The translations under genes and the position numbers were made by a program. From Flavobacterium restrictum (GTDB lineage Bacteria > Bacteroidota > Bacteroidia > Flavobacteriales > Flavobacteriaceae), in NCBI RefSeq assembly GCF_007097245.1, contig NZ_VJZT01000004.1:124001-188000 (forward strand): 64,000 bases of DNA, written 5' to 3'. Position 1 is the first letter of the stretch, and every line of letters starts with the position of its first letter. Shown in pieces: positions 28,434 to 37,491 of this stretch. The notes under the pieces were generated by a model. The model was not told the origin of the DNA. It was given only the letters and a program-made list of their open reading frames with translations, and ran no database searches.

Positions 28434-29273
28434 TTGAAAAAAAGAAAAGTTGAATTAGTTGTCCTTTCCGATGTGCATCTTGGAACTTTTGGAAGTCATG
28501 CCAAAGAATTGAACAATTACTTATCTTCTATAAAACCGAAAATTTTAGTTCTAAATGGCGATATTATTGACATTTGGCAATTTAGAAAATCGTATTTCCC
28601 AAAATCCCACCTCAAAGTAATTCAAAAAATTATAGGATTGGCTTCTAAAGGAACCAAAATATATTACATCACTGGAAATCACGACGAAATGCTCCGGAAA
28701 TTTAGTGATATGCACATGGGAAATTTTTCGTTAGTCGATAAATTACTGTTGGATTTAGACGGAAAAATGGCTTGGATTTTTCACGGTGATGTTTTTGATG
28801 CCTCGGTGCAACACTCCAAATGGATTGCTAAATTAGGTGGTTTAGGATATGATTATTTGATTGTTATCAATCGTTTTGTGAATTGGATTTTATCCAAAAT
28901 AGGAAAAGAGCCGTATTCGTTTTCCAAAAAAATCAAATCAAGCGTAAAAAAAGCAGTCAAACACATTTCGGATTTCGAAAATACTGCCACGGAATTGGCT
29001 ATCGAAAAAAAATACGATTATGTCATTTGTGGACACATTCACGAACCCAAAATGAACCGTATTGAAACCAAAAATGGGACAACATTATATTTGAATTCAG
29101 GAGATTGGGTCGAGAATTTAACGGCTTTGGAATACAATCGAAAACGCTGGAAGCTCATTAAATACAATGATTCTCATTATTCTGAAATGGAAGCCGAAGA
29201 AGAAGAAGATTCCCTATTTGAAATGGAAAATCTAATAAGTGCGCTGAAAACAAACGCTGTTTTAAAAAAATAA
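28434..29273 (+). CDS. LpxH-like UDP-2,3-diacylglucosamine pyrophosphatase family metallophosphoesterase
   Basis: 279 residues beginning with TTG (KKRKVELVVLSDVH); no in-frame ATG lies upstream near enough. Calcineurin-like phosphoesterase motifs are complete: DVHLG, NGDIIDIW, GNHDE, HGDVFD, and GHIHEPK with a last metal-binding His. The group resembles LpxH-type enzymes, though this 279-residue form is the Bacteroidota variant whose substrate may differ. The C-terminus is very acidic (MEAEEEEDSLFEMEN). Role in lipid A synthesis is plausible but inferred. Confidence 0.85.
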   Translation: MKKRKVELVVLSDVHLGTFGSHAKELNNYLSSIKPKILVLNGDIIDIWQFRKSYFPKSHLKVIQKIIGLASKGTKIYYITGNHDEMLRKFSDMHMGNFSLVDKLLLDLDGKMAWIFHGDVFDASVQHSKWIAKLGGLGYDYLIVINRFVNWILSKIGKEPYSFSKKIKSSVKKAVKHISDFENTATELAIEKKYDYVICGHIHEPKMNRIETKNGTTLYLNSGDWVENLTALEYNRKRWKLIKYNDSHYSEMEAEEEEDSLFEMENLISALKTNAVLKK

Positions 29274-29280
29274 AGAAGTT

Positions 29281-29311
29281 TTTGAGGGCAACAATTTTTA
29301 AATTAACTTTG
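29281..29311 (+). promoter_or_regulatory. Promoter of the first small barrel gene
   Basis: TTTG (29281-29284), 19 bases, then TAACTTTG (29304-29311). The ATG follows at 29349. Confidence 0.7.
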
Positions 29312-29348
29312 AGTTATAGTATCATTAGTAATTTAAAATTGTTTTTTT

Positions 29349-29783
29349 ATGAAAAAAATCATTGGTTTTTTATCGTTTTTTTTAGCGAGTCATTTGGTTT
29401 CGGCGCAGGAAGTAGGTATCCGTTTTGGGGATGTTGCTGGTGGCAATGATGTGGCTGTAGATGGCGTTTTTTCATCTGGAAAATTCAGTAGAATTCATGC
29501 CGATATTTCCTTTGGTAATGGAGGAGTTGGTGCCGATGCCCTTTGGGATTTTGTTTACAAACCAATAGATGGCGATAATTTAAACTGGTATGCAGGAGTG
29601 GGGCCATCCGCTTTTATTGGTGACAATTTTTTGTTGGGTGCTAGTGGCGAAGTAGGTTTAGAATACCGCTTTGAAGGTGCACCAATTGCTTTGGGTGTAG
29701 ACTGGAGACCCACACTTTGGATTGTTGAAAACACGGATTTTCACGCTGGAGGTTTTGGACTTAATGTGCGATACGTTTTTTAA
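29349..29783 (+). CDS. Small outer-membrane beta-barrel-like protein, paralogue 1
   Basis: 144 residues with a signal peptide (LSFFLASHLVSAQ). The mature part shows alternating strands ending in Y-V-F, the terminal aromatic of outer-membrane barrels. Features: VGIRFGDVAGG, NLNWYAGVGPSAFIGD, GLEYRFEGAPIALGVDWRPT. The next gene shares the LRFGD, WYAGVG, IEY and FRP-like marks and is a paralogue. The eight-strand size suggests an OmpW/OmpA-like porin-free barrel. Function unknown. Confidence 0.78.
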   Translation: MKKIIGFLSFFLASHLVSAQEVGIRFGDVAGGNDVAVDGVFSSGKFSRIHADISFGNGGVGADALWDFVYKPIDGDNLNWYAGVGPSAFIGDNFLLGASGEVGLEYRFEGAPIALGVDWRPTLWIVENTDFHAGGFGLNVRYVF

Positions 29784-29807
29784 AAAAAGAAAATTAATAC
29801 CCATAAA

Positions 29808-29840
29808 AAGGATTTGTATAGTATGCAAATCCTTTTTTTT
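29808..29840 (+). terminator. Terminator between the two barrel genes
   Basis: Stem AAGGATTTG (29808-29816) / CAAATCCTT (29826-29834) with a T8 run. It separates the two paralogues into two transcripts. Confidence 0.9.
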
Positions 29841-29879
29841 ATATCCAAAAATGGAGAGAATATGTGAATTATGTAATTT

Positions 29880-29909
29880 TTTGCAATTATTGTATAACTA
29901 TTAACTTTG
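29880..29909 (+). promoter_or_regulatory. Promoter of the second small barrel gene
   Basis: TTTG (29880-29883), 18 bases, then TAACTTTG (29902-29909): the same -7 box as the first paralogue. The start codon is at 29946. Confidence 0.72.
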
Positions 29910-29945
29910 TTTGTTCCTGCATCTTTGCGCCATAAACAAATCATT

Positions 29946-30452
29946 ATGAAAAGAATTATTTTAGTAGCTATTATGCTAATTGGATTAGTAGGAACTACGC
30001 AAGCACAAGACATTTCAAAAAACGCATTAGGTCTCCGTTTTGGTGATAGTGGCGGTTTTGGTGGAGAAATTTCATACCAAAGAAAGTTAGCTACAGACAA
30101 CCGTTTAGAGTTGGATTTAGGCTGGAGAAACCGTAGTAATTTTAACAATAATGGATATGATGACAAAGCAGTTAAATTAACTGGTTTGTACCAATGGGTT
30201 TGGAAAATTGACGGAGGATTCAACTGGTATGCTGGAGTAGGTGGCGGATTGGGTAGCTTTAATTATGATACCAATGGGAATTCCTACCACGATACATTTG
30301 TGTTTGGTGCAGGAGATATTGGGATTGAATATGGTTTTGGAGAAGTTCCAATTTTGCTTTCATTAGATTTCAGACCTGAATTTGGTGGGAATGGGTATTA
30401 CAAAAACAGTTACAACTCTGATGTGGCTTTGGCTATAAAATACCAATTTTAA
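29946..30452 (+). CDS. Small outer-membrane beta-barrel-like protein, paralogue 2
   Basis: 168 residues from ATG 29946, which gives a clean signal peptide (VAIMLIGLVGTTQAQ); the longer frame begins inside the promoter. The mature region has NALGLRFGDSGGFGGEISYQ, WYAGVGGGLGSF, DIGIEYGFGEVPILLSLDFRPEF and a terminal YQF. It is a paralogue of the gene upstream, longer by one hairpin. Gly- and aromatic-rich strands suggest an outer-membrane barrel. Function unknown. Confidence 0.8.
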   Translation: MKRIILVAIMLIGLVGTTQAQDISKNALGLRFGDSGGFGGEISYQRKLATDNRLELDLGWRNRSNFNNNGYDDKAVKLTGLYQWVWKIDGGFNWYAGVGGGLGSFNYDTNGNSYHDTFVFGAGDIGIEYGFGEVPILLSLDFRPEFGGNGYYKNSYNSDVALAIKYQF

Positions 30453-30456
30453 CACC

Positions 30457-30498
30457 AAAAAAAAACCGTCTTACAGCACAGTAAGACGGTTTTTTTTG
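30457..30498. terminator. Bidirectional terminator
   Basis: Stem AACCGTCTTAC / GTAAGACGGTT flanked by A and T runs, between the convergent barrel gene and bshA. Confidence 0.92.
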
Positions 30499-30515
30499 TT
30501 TCAAAAACGAAAGGT

Positions 30516-31649
30516 TTAGCGGTATATATTTATCGCTTTTTCGTATAATTCCTCATAAATAGGCAAGATATTTTTGATGTCAAATTTTTGAGCAACCAGC
30601 AGAGCATTTTCTTTAAATGTGGCAAGAATGGCATCTTCTTTCAAAATTCGTAACGCATTGTGAGCCATTTCTTCAATATGGCCTACTTCGCTCAAATAAC
30701 CCGAAATTCCTTCAAAATTTACCTCGGGTAAACCACCTGAATTACTGGAAATTACGGGAACACCACACGCCATAGCTTCTAGGGCTGCTAGACCAAAACT
30801 TTCGGTTTCTGATGGGAGCAAAAACAAATCGGTCATGCATAAAATTTTATCAATTTCATTGCTATTCCCAAAGAAAATTACTTTGTCCTCGATACCATAT
30901 TTGCGGCACAATCGTTCTGCTTTTTCTTTTTCGGGACCATCACCAACCATCATTAATTTAGCTGGAATTTTCTTTTGAATTTTATAAAAAATCTTTATAA
31001 CATCCGGAATTCGCTTCACTTTTCTAAAGTTACTAATGTGGGTGACAATGCGTTCGTTTGGGTTTGCCATCACATAACGGTGACAGGGTGTGCTGCTATC
31101 TTTGGTGTTTTTATCTAATTCGATAAAATTTGGAATAACTTGAATTTCATTTTTGATCTGAAATAATTTCAAAGTAGCATCCTTCAAACTTTGGGAAACC
31201 GAAGTTACAAAATCCGATTTATTGATACTGAAGGTTACGGCTGGTTTATAAAAAGGGTGATTTCCTACCAATGTAATATCGGTACCGTGAAGGGTCGTAA
31301 CCATAGGAAGATCAATTCCTTCGTCTTTGAGCATTTGTTTGGCCATATAACCTGCGTAAGCATGTGGTATGGCGTAATGTACATGCAACAATTCTATTTG
31401 GTACAACTTGACCATATCGACCAATTTGCTTGATAAAGCCAATTCATAAGGCTGAAAATGAAACAATGGATATTCTGGAACAATTACTTCGTGGTAATGT
31501 ACATTGGGATTTAATAATGCTAAACGTACGGGTTGGCTGTAGGTTATAAAATGAATTTCGTGACCACGACGGGCTAATTCAAGACCTAATTCTGTAGCAA
31601 CTACGCCACTACCACCAAAGGTAGGATAACAAACTATGGCTATTTTCAT
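30516..31649 (-). CDS. bshA: N-acetyl-alpha-D-glucosaminyl L-malate synthase BshA
   Basis: 377 residues of the GT4 family, first enzyme of bacillithiol synthesis: joins GlcNAc from UDP-GlcNAc to L-malate. The N-terminal CYPTFGGSGVVATELG is the BshA signature; HVHYAIPHAYAGYMAKQ, TTLHGTDITLVG and the GT4 donor motif ESFGLAALEAMACGVPVISS are present. BshB and BshC are not in the window. Cytoplasmic; single gene with a terminator. Confidence 0.94.
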   Translation of the reverse strand: MKIAIVCYPTFGGSGVVATELGLELARRGHEIHFITYSQPVRLALLNPNVHYHEVIVPEYPLFHFQPYELALSSKLVDMVKLYQIELLHVHYAIPHAYAGYMAKQMLKDEGIDLPMVTTLHGTDITLVGNHPFYKPAVTFSINKSDFVTSVSQSLKDATLKLFQIKNEIQVIPNFIELDKNTKDSSTPCHRYVMANPNERIVTHISNFRKVKRIPDVIKIFYKIQKKIPAKLMMVGDGPEKEKAERLCRKYGIEDKVIFFGNSNEIDKILCMTDLFLLPSETESFGLAALEAMACGVPVISSNSGGLPEVNFEGISGYLSEVGHIEEMAHNALRILKEDAILATFKENALLVAQKFDIKNILPIYEELYEKAINIYR

Positions 31650-31717
31650 GTGTTTATTTTAAAGGCACGAATTTACTCAAAATAGCGATGCAGTTGTGTA
31701 ATTAGTTGTAAAAAAAG

Positions 31718-32335
31718 CTATTGTTTTGTGGATTGAAAATCTTTTGGAGTTCTTTTTTTAGCCATCCATTTATTGATTTTGTAGGTAAGATAGGCGCTGC
31801 CACTTCCTACTAGTGCACCTGCAAAAACATCGGTAGGATAATGAACTCCTAAATGCATTCTGGAATAACCAACGGCTGTAGCCCAAGCAAATGAGGGCGC
31901 AATAACATACCATTTTGGAACTGCCATACTCAAGGAAGTCGCTGTGGCAAAAGCGGTTGACGTGTGTCCAGACGGAAACGAATAGCCACCACCTGTAGCT
32001 TCTTTTTGGATTTCAGGATAGGTTTCATAAGGTCTTTGTCTTTTTACAACGTCTTTTAAAATAGTTGTAATAACTGCGTTGACCAAGAATGTTTCGCCTA
32101 TAAAAATAGCTTGTTTTTTGACCAAACTATCGTTGTTAATTAATCCCACAGCATAGAGTGCTACTGGGGTTGCTATGCTTATGGTAACTGCGGTATTTGT
32201 TACCAATTTAAAGGCGGGATCTAATGATTCATTCCTGTTAATGTTGATTTTGCGTAGGGTATTAATATCAAAATTCTGGGCTTGCAAAATGCTAATACAA
32301 AAAAAGAACAAGATACTATAGATCGTTTTGCACAT
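31718..32335 (-). CDS. PAP2-family phosphatase
   Basis: 205 residues with a signal-like first helix (ILFFFCISILQAQ), three or four membrane helices and the acid-phosphatase motifs KRQRPYE (KxxxxxxRP), SFPSGHTSTAFA (PSGH) and SRMHLGVHYPTDV (SRxxxxxHxxxD). Substrates of such membrane enzymes include undecaprenyl pyrophosphate, phosphatidate and lipid A phosphates; which applies here is open. It lies downstream of the small 160-residue gene on the same strand. Confidence 0.88.
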   Translation of the reverse strand: MCKTIYSILFFFCISILQAQNFDINTLRKININRNESLDPAFKLVTNTAVTISIATPVALYAVGLINNDSLVKKQAIFIGETFLVNAVITTILKDVVKRQRPYETYPEIQKEATGGGYSFPSGHTSTAFATATSLSMAVPKWYVIAPSFAWATAVGYSRMHLGVHYPTDVFAGALVGSGSAYLTYKINKWMAKKRTPKDFQSTKQ

Positions 32336-32404
32336 ACAAATTTATATTTTTGCGTTAAAAAGAAAGGACGGAAAAATCTATTTTTATCCAATAAAATAAA
32401 AAAG

Positions 32405-32887
32405 CTAAAAGAACCGACTGTGCCAGCTATCGATTGCGGGAACTTCCCAGGATTCATTAAACTCTTCGATGTTATTGACCAAATTATTAAATACAATAGT
32501 GTTTTCGGTAACGGCTTTGTCTTTGACCATTTTCTTGAAATCAAGCAATGGTTTATGAGCCACATGTTCCCCTAATTTGAAGGTAACGTTCATTTTGTCT
32601 AATAAGTCAACGCTGTATTTTTTTTCTAAACTTTGAATAAATTCTACCGATGCATCTATAGAACAGCCTGTAGCTGCTTGCACATCCGAGTTGACAGCTA
32701 GAATAATAAACCGATTGTATTTTAAGAGATAGGACGATTCTAAACTCGTTCCGTGTGCCGCCCAAGTCTCTAGAAACAACTGTAACGCTGTTTCAATTTC
32801 AGAAAATTCGGCATCCGAAAACTTTCTATTCGATTGATAAATCCAGATTCTAGATTCTTCGGGTAAATTTTCAAAGGGAACAAGCAT
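32405..32887 (-). CDS. Conserved Bacteroidota protein of unknown function
   Basis: 160 residues, cytoplasmic, acidic to neutral. Similar proteins are widely labelled ABC transporter ATPase, but no Walker A, Walker B or LSGGQ motif is present, so I do not use that name. Recognisable pieces are ESRIWIYQSNRKFSDAE, ETWAAHGTSLESSYLLKYNR and AATGCSIDASVEFIQSLE, the last with a conserved Cys. It is between the Fe-S genes and the PAP2 gene on the same strand. Confidence 0.75.
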   Translation of the reverse strand: MLVPFENLPEESRIWIYQSNRKFSDAEFSEIETALQLFLETWAAHGTSLESSYLLKYNRFIILAVNSDVQAATGCSIDASVEFIQSLEKKYSVDLLDKMNVTFKLGEHVAHKPLLDFKKMVKDKAVTENTIVFNNLVNNIEEFNESWEVPAIDSWHSRFF

Positions 32888-32967
32888 AGTAGTTATGGGT
32901 TATGGGTTTTGAGTTATGAAATCAAAATTAGAAATTTTTAATTCTCGATTTTTAATTTTTAATTAAC

Positions 32968-33759
32968 TTACAAGTCCTGTGCATTGGCAATAAGTTCAGC
33001 AATGTCCAAGACCTTGACTTCGCCTTCTTTTTCTTTGTTTTTAATACCGTCCGTCATCATGGTATTACAAAACGGACAACCAGCCGCTATAATATCAGGT
33101 TTGGTTGCAAGCGCGTCTTCGGTTCTTTCGATGTTTACCTCTTTGTTACCCGGCTCTGCGTCTTTAAACATTTGAGCTCCACCGGCACCACAGCACAAAC
33201 CATTGGCTTTGGAACGCTTCATTTCTACTAATTCGGCATCGAGTTTTAGAATTAAATCTCTGGGTGCTTCGTACACATTATTGGCTCTGCCCAAATAGCA
33301 AGGATCGTGAAAAGTAATTTTTTTACCTTTAAACTGTCCGCCTTCAATGGTTAATCTTCCATCGTCAAGTAATGATTTTAGGAATTCCGTATGGTGTATT
33401 ACTTCATACGAACCGCCTAATTGAGGATATTCATTTTTTAAAGTATTGAAACAATGCGGGCAAGCAGTAACAATTTTTTTGGCTTCATAGGCATTCAAAA
33501 CCTCGATATTCATTAGGGCTTGCATTTGAAACAAAAATTCGTTTCCCGCTCTTTTTGCTGGATCACCGGTACAACTTTCTTCGGTGCCAAGAACAGCAAA
33601 AGAAACATTTGAACGGTTCAAAATCCGAACAAATGCTTTGGTAATTTTTTTGGCTCTATCGTCAAAACTTCCTGCGCAACCTACCCAAAACAAAACTTCG
33701 GGTTGTTTTCCTTGTGCAAGCATTTCGGCCATGGTGGGTACTATCAAAATTTCTGACAT
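32968..33759 (-). CDS. CCG-domain Fe-S protein (HdrB/GlpC-like)
   Basis: 263 residues from the ATG at 33759; the longer frame starts with TTG inside a repeat. Two cysteine-rich CCG domains: GCAGSFDDR with a following cluster region and ACPHCFNTLKNEYP, then HDPCYLGRANNVYE, GLCCGAGGAQMF and GCPFCNTMMTDG. Such domains bind noncubane [4Fe-4S] clusters in heterodisulfide-reductase-type and glycolate/lactate oxidase complexes. With the membrane Fe-S protein upstream it probably forms a quinone-linked electron-transfer unit. The electron donor is unknown. Confidence 0.88.
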   Translation of the reverse strand: MSEILIVPTMAEMLAQGKQPEVLFWVGCAGSFDDRAKKITKAFVRILNRSNVSFAVLGTEESCTGDPAKRAGNEFLFQMQALMNIEVLNAYEAKKIVTACPHCFNTLKNEYPQLGGSYEVIHHTEFLKSLLDDGRLTIEGGQFKGKKITFHDPCYLGRANNVYEAPRDLILKLDAELVEMKRSKANGLCCGAGGAQMFKDAEPGNKEVNIERTEDALATKPDIIAAGCPFCNTMMTDGIKNKEKEGEVKVLDIAELIANAQDL

Positions 33760-33892
33760 ATAAAAAAAATTATCCCTCCCCAATCCTTCCCAAAGAGGAG
33801 GGAGCCGAGAGGCGAATGTGTTATTGAATTATTATTATTAATTCCTACTTTCCAGTTTCAACTCCTCCCCAAAGGAGAGGGCTGGGGAAAAA
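33760..33892. repeat. Inverted CT/AG-rich intergenic repeat pair
   Basis: CCCTCCCCAATCCTTCCCAAAGAGGAGGG near 33774-33804 and CTCCTCCCCAAAGGAGAGGGCTGGGG near 33862-33888 are inverted relatives of each other (CCCCA-CC-CTCCCC-AAAG words). They lie between the two Fe-S genes, so the transcript would carry hairpins that could change relative expression. The bases between are AT-rich. Confidence 0.7.
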
Positions 33893-35221
33893 TTATTCGT
33901 TTTTCCAATTTAAACGATCTTGCTGGTTGTATTGCCATGGCGCACCATTATTTTCAATATTGGTCATCATCGCATTTATAGGCATTGGCGCAGCACTTTG
34001 CTCCATGACCAGATAGCGTCGCATATCCATAATTATAGAAAGTGGGCTTATGTTTACGGGACATTCCTCGACACATGCATTGCATGAGGTACACGCCCAC
34101 AACTCCTCGGCGGTGATGTAATTGTTTAACAATGAAATGTTATCCGGTACAAAAACGCCTTTGTTTTTATCAATATTTCGTCCTACTTCTTCCATGCGAT
34201 CTCTGGTACCCATCATGATTTTACGAGGCGAAAGTTTTTTGCCTGTAAGGTTGGCGGGACATGAGGAGGTACAACGACCACATTCGGTGCACGTATACGC
34301 ATTTAAAAGTTGCACCCAATTTAAGTCTTGAATATCGCTCGCTCCAAACTTACTTGGCGTAGCATTTTCTATTGGTGCTGCCGCAAAAGGATCGGCATTG
34401 GGATCCATCATCAATTTCACTTCGGCAGTTACCGATGCTAAATTATCAAATTGTCCAAGTGGATTCAAATTGGCATAAAACGTATTTGGAAAAGCCAATA
34501 GAATATGCAAGTGTTTCGAAAAATACAAGTAATTCATAAAAATCAAAATCCCAACAATATGCAACCACCAAAATCCTTCGTTGAGTATCAGCACCAACTC
34601 ATTGGACATTCCGTTAAAAACGGGAGCGATAAATTGACTTACAGGAAAAGAGCCCGCTTTTATAAAATGAGAAAACCCACCAGATACATTTTGCAAATGC
34701 AAATCTGAAGCATTCATTAATAAAAACAAACTCATTAATACAATTTCGAAATACAAAATATAATTGGCATCGCTTTTTGGCCAGCCTTTTAAATCGGAAC
34801 TTATAAATCGTTTTAATTTAATTACGTTTCGTCTCATCAAAAAAATGATTACGGCAACGAGTACCAATACCGCCAAAATTTCGAACGAGGCAATCAATAC
34901 ATTATAAGTAGTTCCTAAAAATGCAAAAACCCGATGGGTACCAAAAAGCCCGTCGATGATAATTTCAAGAAGTTCGATATTGATGATGACAAAACCCACA
35001 TAGACTATGATGTGTAGTAGTCCAGCAACAGGTCTTTTGACCATTTTTGATTGCCCCAAAGCAATTTTAGCCATGTTTTTCCATTGCGCTCTTGGGTTGT
35101 CATTTCGGTTGACTGCAATTCCTAAATTGATGTTTCGGATGATTTTTTTTACATTCATGAAAAAATAACCAAAACCAATACTCAATACTATCGCAAATAA
35201 AAGATTGTCTAAATAACTCAT
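33893..35221 (-). CDS. Membrane Fe-S oxidoreductase (HdrC/NarI-like fusion)
   Basis: 442 residues. The N-terminal ~270 residues have about six membrane helices resembling nitrate reductase gamma/heme-b domains. The soluble part binds two [4Fe-4S] clusters through CTECGRCTSSCP and CTSCNACVEECP. His residues in the helices could hold heme b. This should pass electrons between a soluble partner and the quinone pool; the CCG protein downstream is the natural partner. The gene starts five bases after mlaD, so the envelope and redox genes are cotranscribed. Confidence 0.88.
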   Translation of the reverse strand: MSYLDNLLFAIVLSIGFGYFFMNVKKIIRNINLGIAVNRNDNPRAQWKNMAKIALGQSKMVKRPVAGLLHIIVYVGFVIINIELLEIIIDGLFGTHRVFAFLGTTYNVLIASFEILAVLVLVAVIIFLMRRNVIKLKRFISSDLKGWPKSDANYILYFEIVLMSLFLLMNASDLHLQNVSGGFSHFIKAGSFPVSQFIAPVFNGMSNELVLILNEGFWWLHIVGILIFMNYLYFSKHLHILLAFPNTFYANLNPLGQFDNLASVTAEVKLMMDPNADPFAAAPIENATPSKFGASDIQDLNWVQLLNAYTCTECGRCTSSCPANLTGKKLSPRKIMMGTRDRMEEVGRNIDKNKGVFVPDNISLLNNYITAEELWACTSCNACVEECPVNISPLSIIMDMRRYLVMEQSAAPMPINAMMTNIENNGAPWQYNQQDRLNWKNE

Positions 35222-35226
35222 AATTG

Positions 35227-36192
35227 CTATTTTTTAACTTTTGGAATTGAATCACTTATTGGCGTTACATACGGTTTGTTTTTCTTTCCAAAAAGAGAAA
35301 CATTCACGTATCGAGTAGGGTATAAGCGCACATCTTGCAGTAAAAGTTCCAGCTCTTTGGATGTTGATGTTAAGTTTTTGTACAAGGTTTCGTCCTTCAA
35401 GAGTTTTCCCGCTGTTCCTTTTCCAGTTTCTAGGTTACTCATTATAGCGTCTACTTTGGCTAGAGTAACGTTAAGATTTTTTACTGTTTTTCCTAAATCT
35501 ACTTTGTGTAACGAATCAGAAATTTTAGAAAAATTGCTGGACATTTTATTGAAATTAGTCAAAGTACCTTTTAGTTGCGCTTTGTTTTCATCAAAAATAG
35601 TATTCACATTCGTTGACGTTTTATGCAATTGCTTCATGGTTTCGCTAAATTCAGCTAGACTTGTTTTTAAGTTTTCTTGCCCTTTTTCGTCTAGAACGGT
35701 ATTCAAGCCAGTTACTAATTTATCGACATTGGCTAGTAATTTTTCAACTTTTTGTTGCACGGGAACTAATTTTTCGGCAACGGTTTCGGTTAGTCCTAAT
35801 TTTACATTTCCGGCTAATTGGCCTCCGTCTAAAACGAGTGTTTTATCCTCAAAGTTAGGATAAATCGCAATTTGCTTTCCGGCTATAATTCCCGGCTCAT
35901 AAATGGCTGCGATACTGGATTTAGAAATTGGAAAATCGGTTTTTAATTGCAATTCAACGGATAATTTTCCGTTTTCAGGATTGATGGTAATCGAATTTAC
36001 TTTACCAATAGTTAGTCCGTTTAAGGTTACTGGAGCTGATTTTGACAATCCCTCAACGTTATCATATTGCACATATAAGGTGGTGTAGTGCGAAAAAAGG
36101 TCTCTTCCTTTAAGAAAACTGTAGCCCCAAATGAATAATAAAATGGCTGTAATTACTAATATGGCAGTTTTAATTTCTCTAGTTATTTTCAA
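35227..36192 (-). CDS. MlaD-family MCE-domain protein
   Basis: 321 residues. One N-terminal membrane helix (IKTAILVITAILLFIWGYSFL), one MCE domain (VQYDNVEGLSKSAPVTLNGLTIGKV), then a long helical region (~120-290) that may make a tunnel-like coiled coil. MlaD binds phospholipids as a hexamer and connects to an MlaE/MlaF transporter; those genes are not adjacent. A role in lipid transport between membranes is expected. It is downstream of the amidase gene. Confidence 0.9.
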   Translation of the reverse strand: MKITREIKTAILVITAILLFIWGYSFLKGRDLFSHYTTLYVQYDNVEGLSKSAPVTLNGLTIGKVNSITINPENGKLSVELQLKTDFPISKSSIAAIYEPGIIAGKQIAIYPNFEDKTLVLDGGQLAGNVKLGLTETVAEKLVPVQQKVEKLLANVDKLVTGLNTVLDEKGQENLKTSLAEFSETMKQLHKTSTNVNTIFDENKAQLKGTLTNFNKMSSNFSKISDSLHKVDLGKTVKNLNVTLAKVDAIMSNLETGKGTAGKLLKDETLYKNLTSTSKELELLLQDVRLYPTRYVNVSLFGKKNKPYVTPISDSIPKVKK

Positions 36193-36242
36193 AATATAAG
36201 TGTTTGGACAAAATTAATATAAAATAATTGAACTTGCTTGAA

Positions 36243-37409
36243 TTATTTAAGAGCTTCTTGAATGCTTACTTTTTTTCCGTCTTTTAAAGCTATTAAAAAA
36301 GCCGAATTGTATCCTTTTGATTTGGCTTCTTTCAAGTTATCTTTGGCTTCTTGATAATCATCAGTCTCTCCGTATAGGTATTTGTAGAGTTTGGTTTCTT
36401 GCTCTACAGTAACATCTTGCAGTCCTTTAAAGTTTTTGGGTTCTAAATCTAATTTTTTGTAACTAGCCGAAAGTTGTACTTTGAAAACAACACCTTCTTT
36501 AATTTCAATTGGAATTAGTCTACCTATTTTTGGAGTATCAATAGTTGCTTTTATTTTTATTGGCGCAGTAGTATCGGCTATTTCTACTCGGCGTTGTGCG
36601 GGTTTAATTTCGATATTATCCGATGCATCCCCTCCAAAATACTCGTTTTTGTAACTTATAATTGCACCTGCAATAGATTGTGCAATTTGTTGTTGACCAC
36701 TTTCGGATTCTAATATTTCAGCGTCCGATGGGCTGGAAACAAAACCTGTTTCAATCAAAACGCCAGGCATTACGGTAGCATCCAAAACCCAAATTGGTTC
36801 TTGTTTTATCCCTCTTGACTTGATTTCCGATGAAATCGAAAAATTATTCTGTACTTTATTGGCAAGGTCAATACTACTGGTCAGATTATTTTCTTGAACT
36901 ATTTTGAGACCTATTAATGTTTCGGGATTGTTAGGGTCAAAACCTTTATAGGTTTTCTTGTAATTGTCCTCTAAAAAGATTACCGAGTTTTCTGCTTTTG
37001 ATACTTCAAAATTCATGTTGGCACGGGACATTCCCATAACATAGGTTTCACTTCCACTGGCTCCTGAATTTCTATTGGCGTTGCAATGCACGGATACAAA
37101 TAAGTTGGCATTGGCTCGATTGGCAATTTTGGCTCTTTCGCGAAGTTCAATAAACTCATCGGTTTTACGGGTGTAGATTAAACTGATGCTGGAGTTTTGT
37201 TCTAATATTTTTCCCACTCTCAAAATGACTTCTAGCGTGATGTCTTTTTCGATATGGCCGTTATAATGCGCTCCTGAATCGTGTCCTCCGTGTCCTGCAT
37301 CCAAAACGACAATAAATTTGGAACCAGATTGTGCAAAACTGGCAACTGCGAAACCGAAGACTGTAAAAAGTAAAGTTATCCGTGCTTTAAATTCTTTTTT
37401 TGAAAGCAT
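36243..37409 (-). CDS. N-acetylmuramoyl-L-alanine amidase (Amidase_3) with SPOR-like tail
   Basis: 388 residues: signal peptide (FTVFGFAVASFAQ), Amidase_3 catalytic domain with VVLDAGHGGHDSG, a metal His in VHCNANR and GVLIETGFVSSPSD bearing the late Glu. A linker rich in I/K/T follows (~265-310). The C-terminal ~75 residues (VFKVQLSASYKKLDLEP...) look like a SPOR domain, which binds denuded peptidoglycan at division sites. The enzyme cleaves the amide between muramic acid and the stem peptide, so daughter-cell separation is a likely job. Divergent from lptD. Confidence 0.92.
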   Translation of the reverse strand: MLSKKEFKARITLLFTVFGFAVASFAQSGSKFIVVLDAGHGGHDSGAHYNGHIEKDITLEVILRVGKILEQNSSISLIYTRKTDEFIELRERAKIANRANANLFVSVHCNANRNSGASGSETYVMGMSRANMNFEVSKAENSVIFLEDNYKKTYKGFDPNNPETLIGLKIVQENNLTSSIDLANKVQNNFSISSEIKSRGIKQEPIWVLDATVMPGVLIETGFVSSPSDAEILESESGQQQIAQSIAGAIISYKNEYFGGDASDNIEIKPAQRRVEIADTTAPIKIKATIDTPKIGRLIPIEIKEGVVFKVQLSASYKKLDLEPKNFKGLQDVTVEQETKLYKYLYGETDDYQEAKDNLKEAKSKGYNSAFLIALKDGKKVSIQEALK

Positions 37410-37491
37410 AATTCTAAAAGTTAATATTATTAAAACCCTGTGGTTATAAAATTTTTATTTGTTTATTTTTGACAAAAAATTATATGTAAGT

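Noticed and set aside
32405..32887. ABC transporter ATPase
   Set aside because: No Walker or signature motifs are visible; the name is an inherited label.
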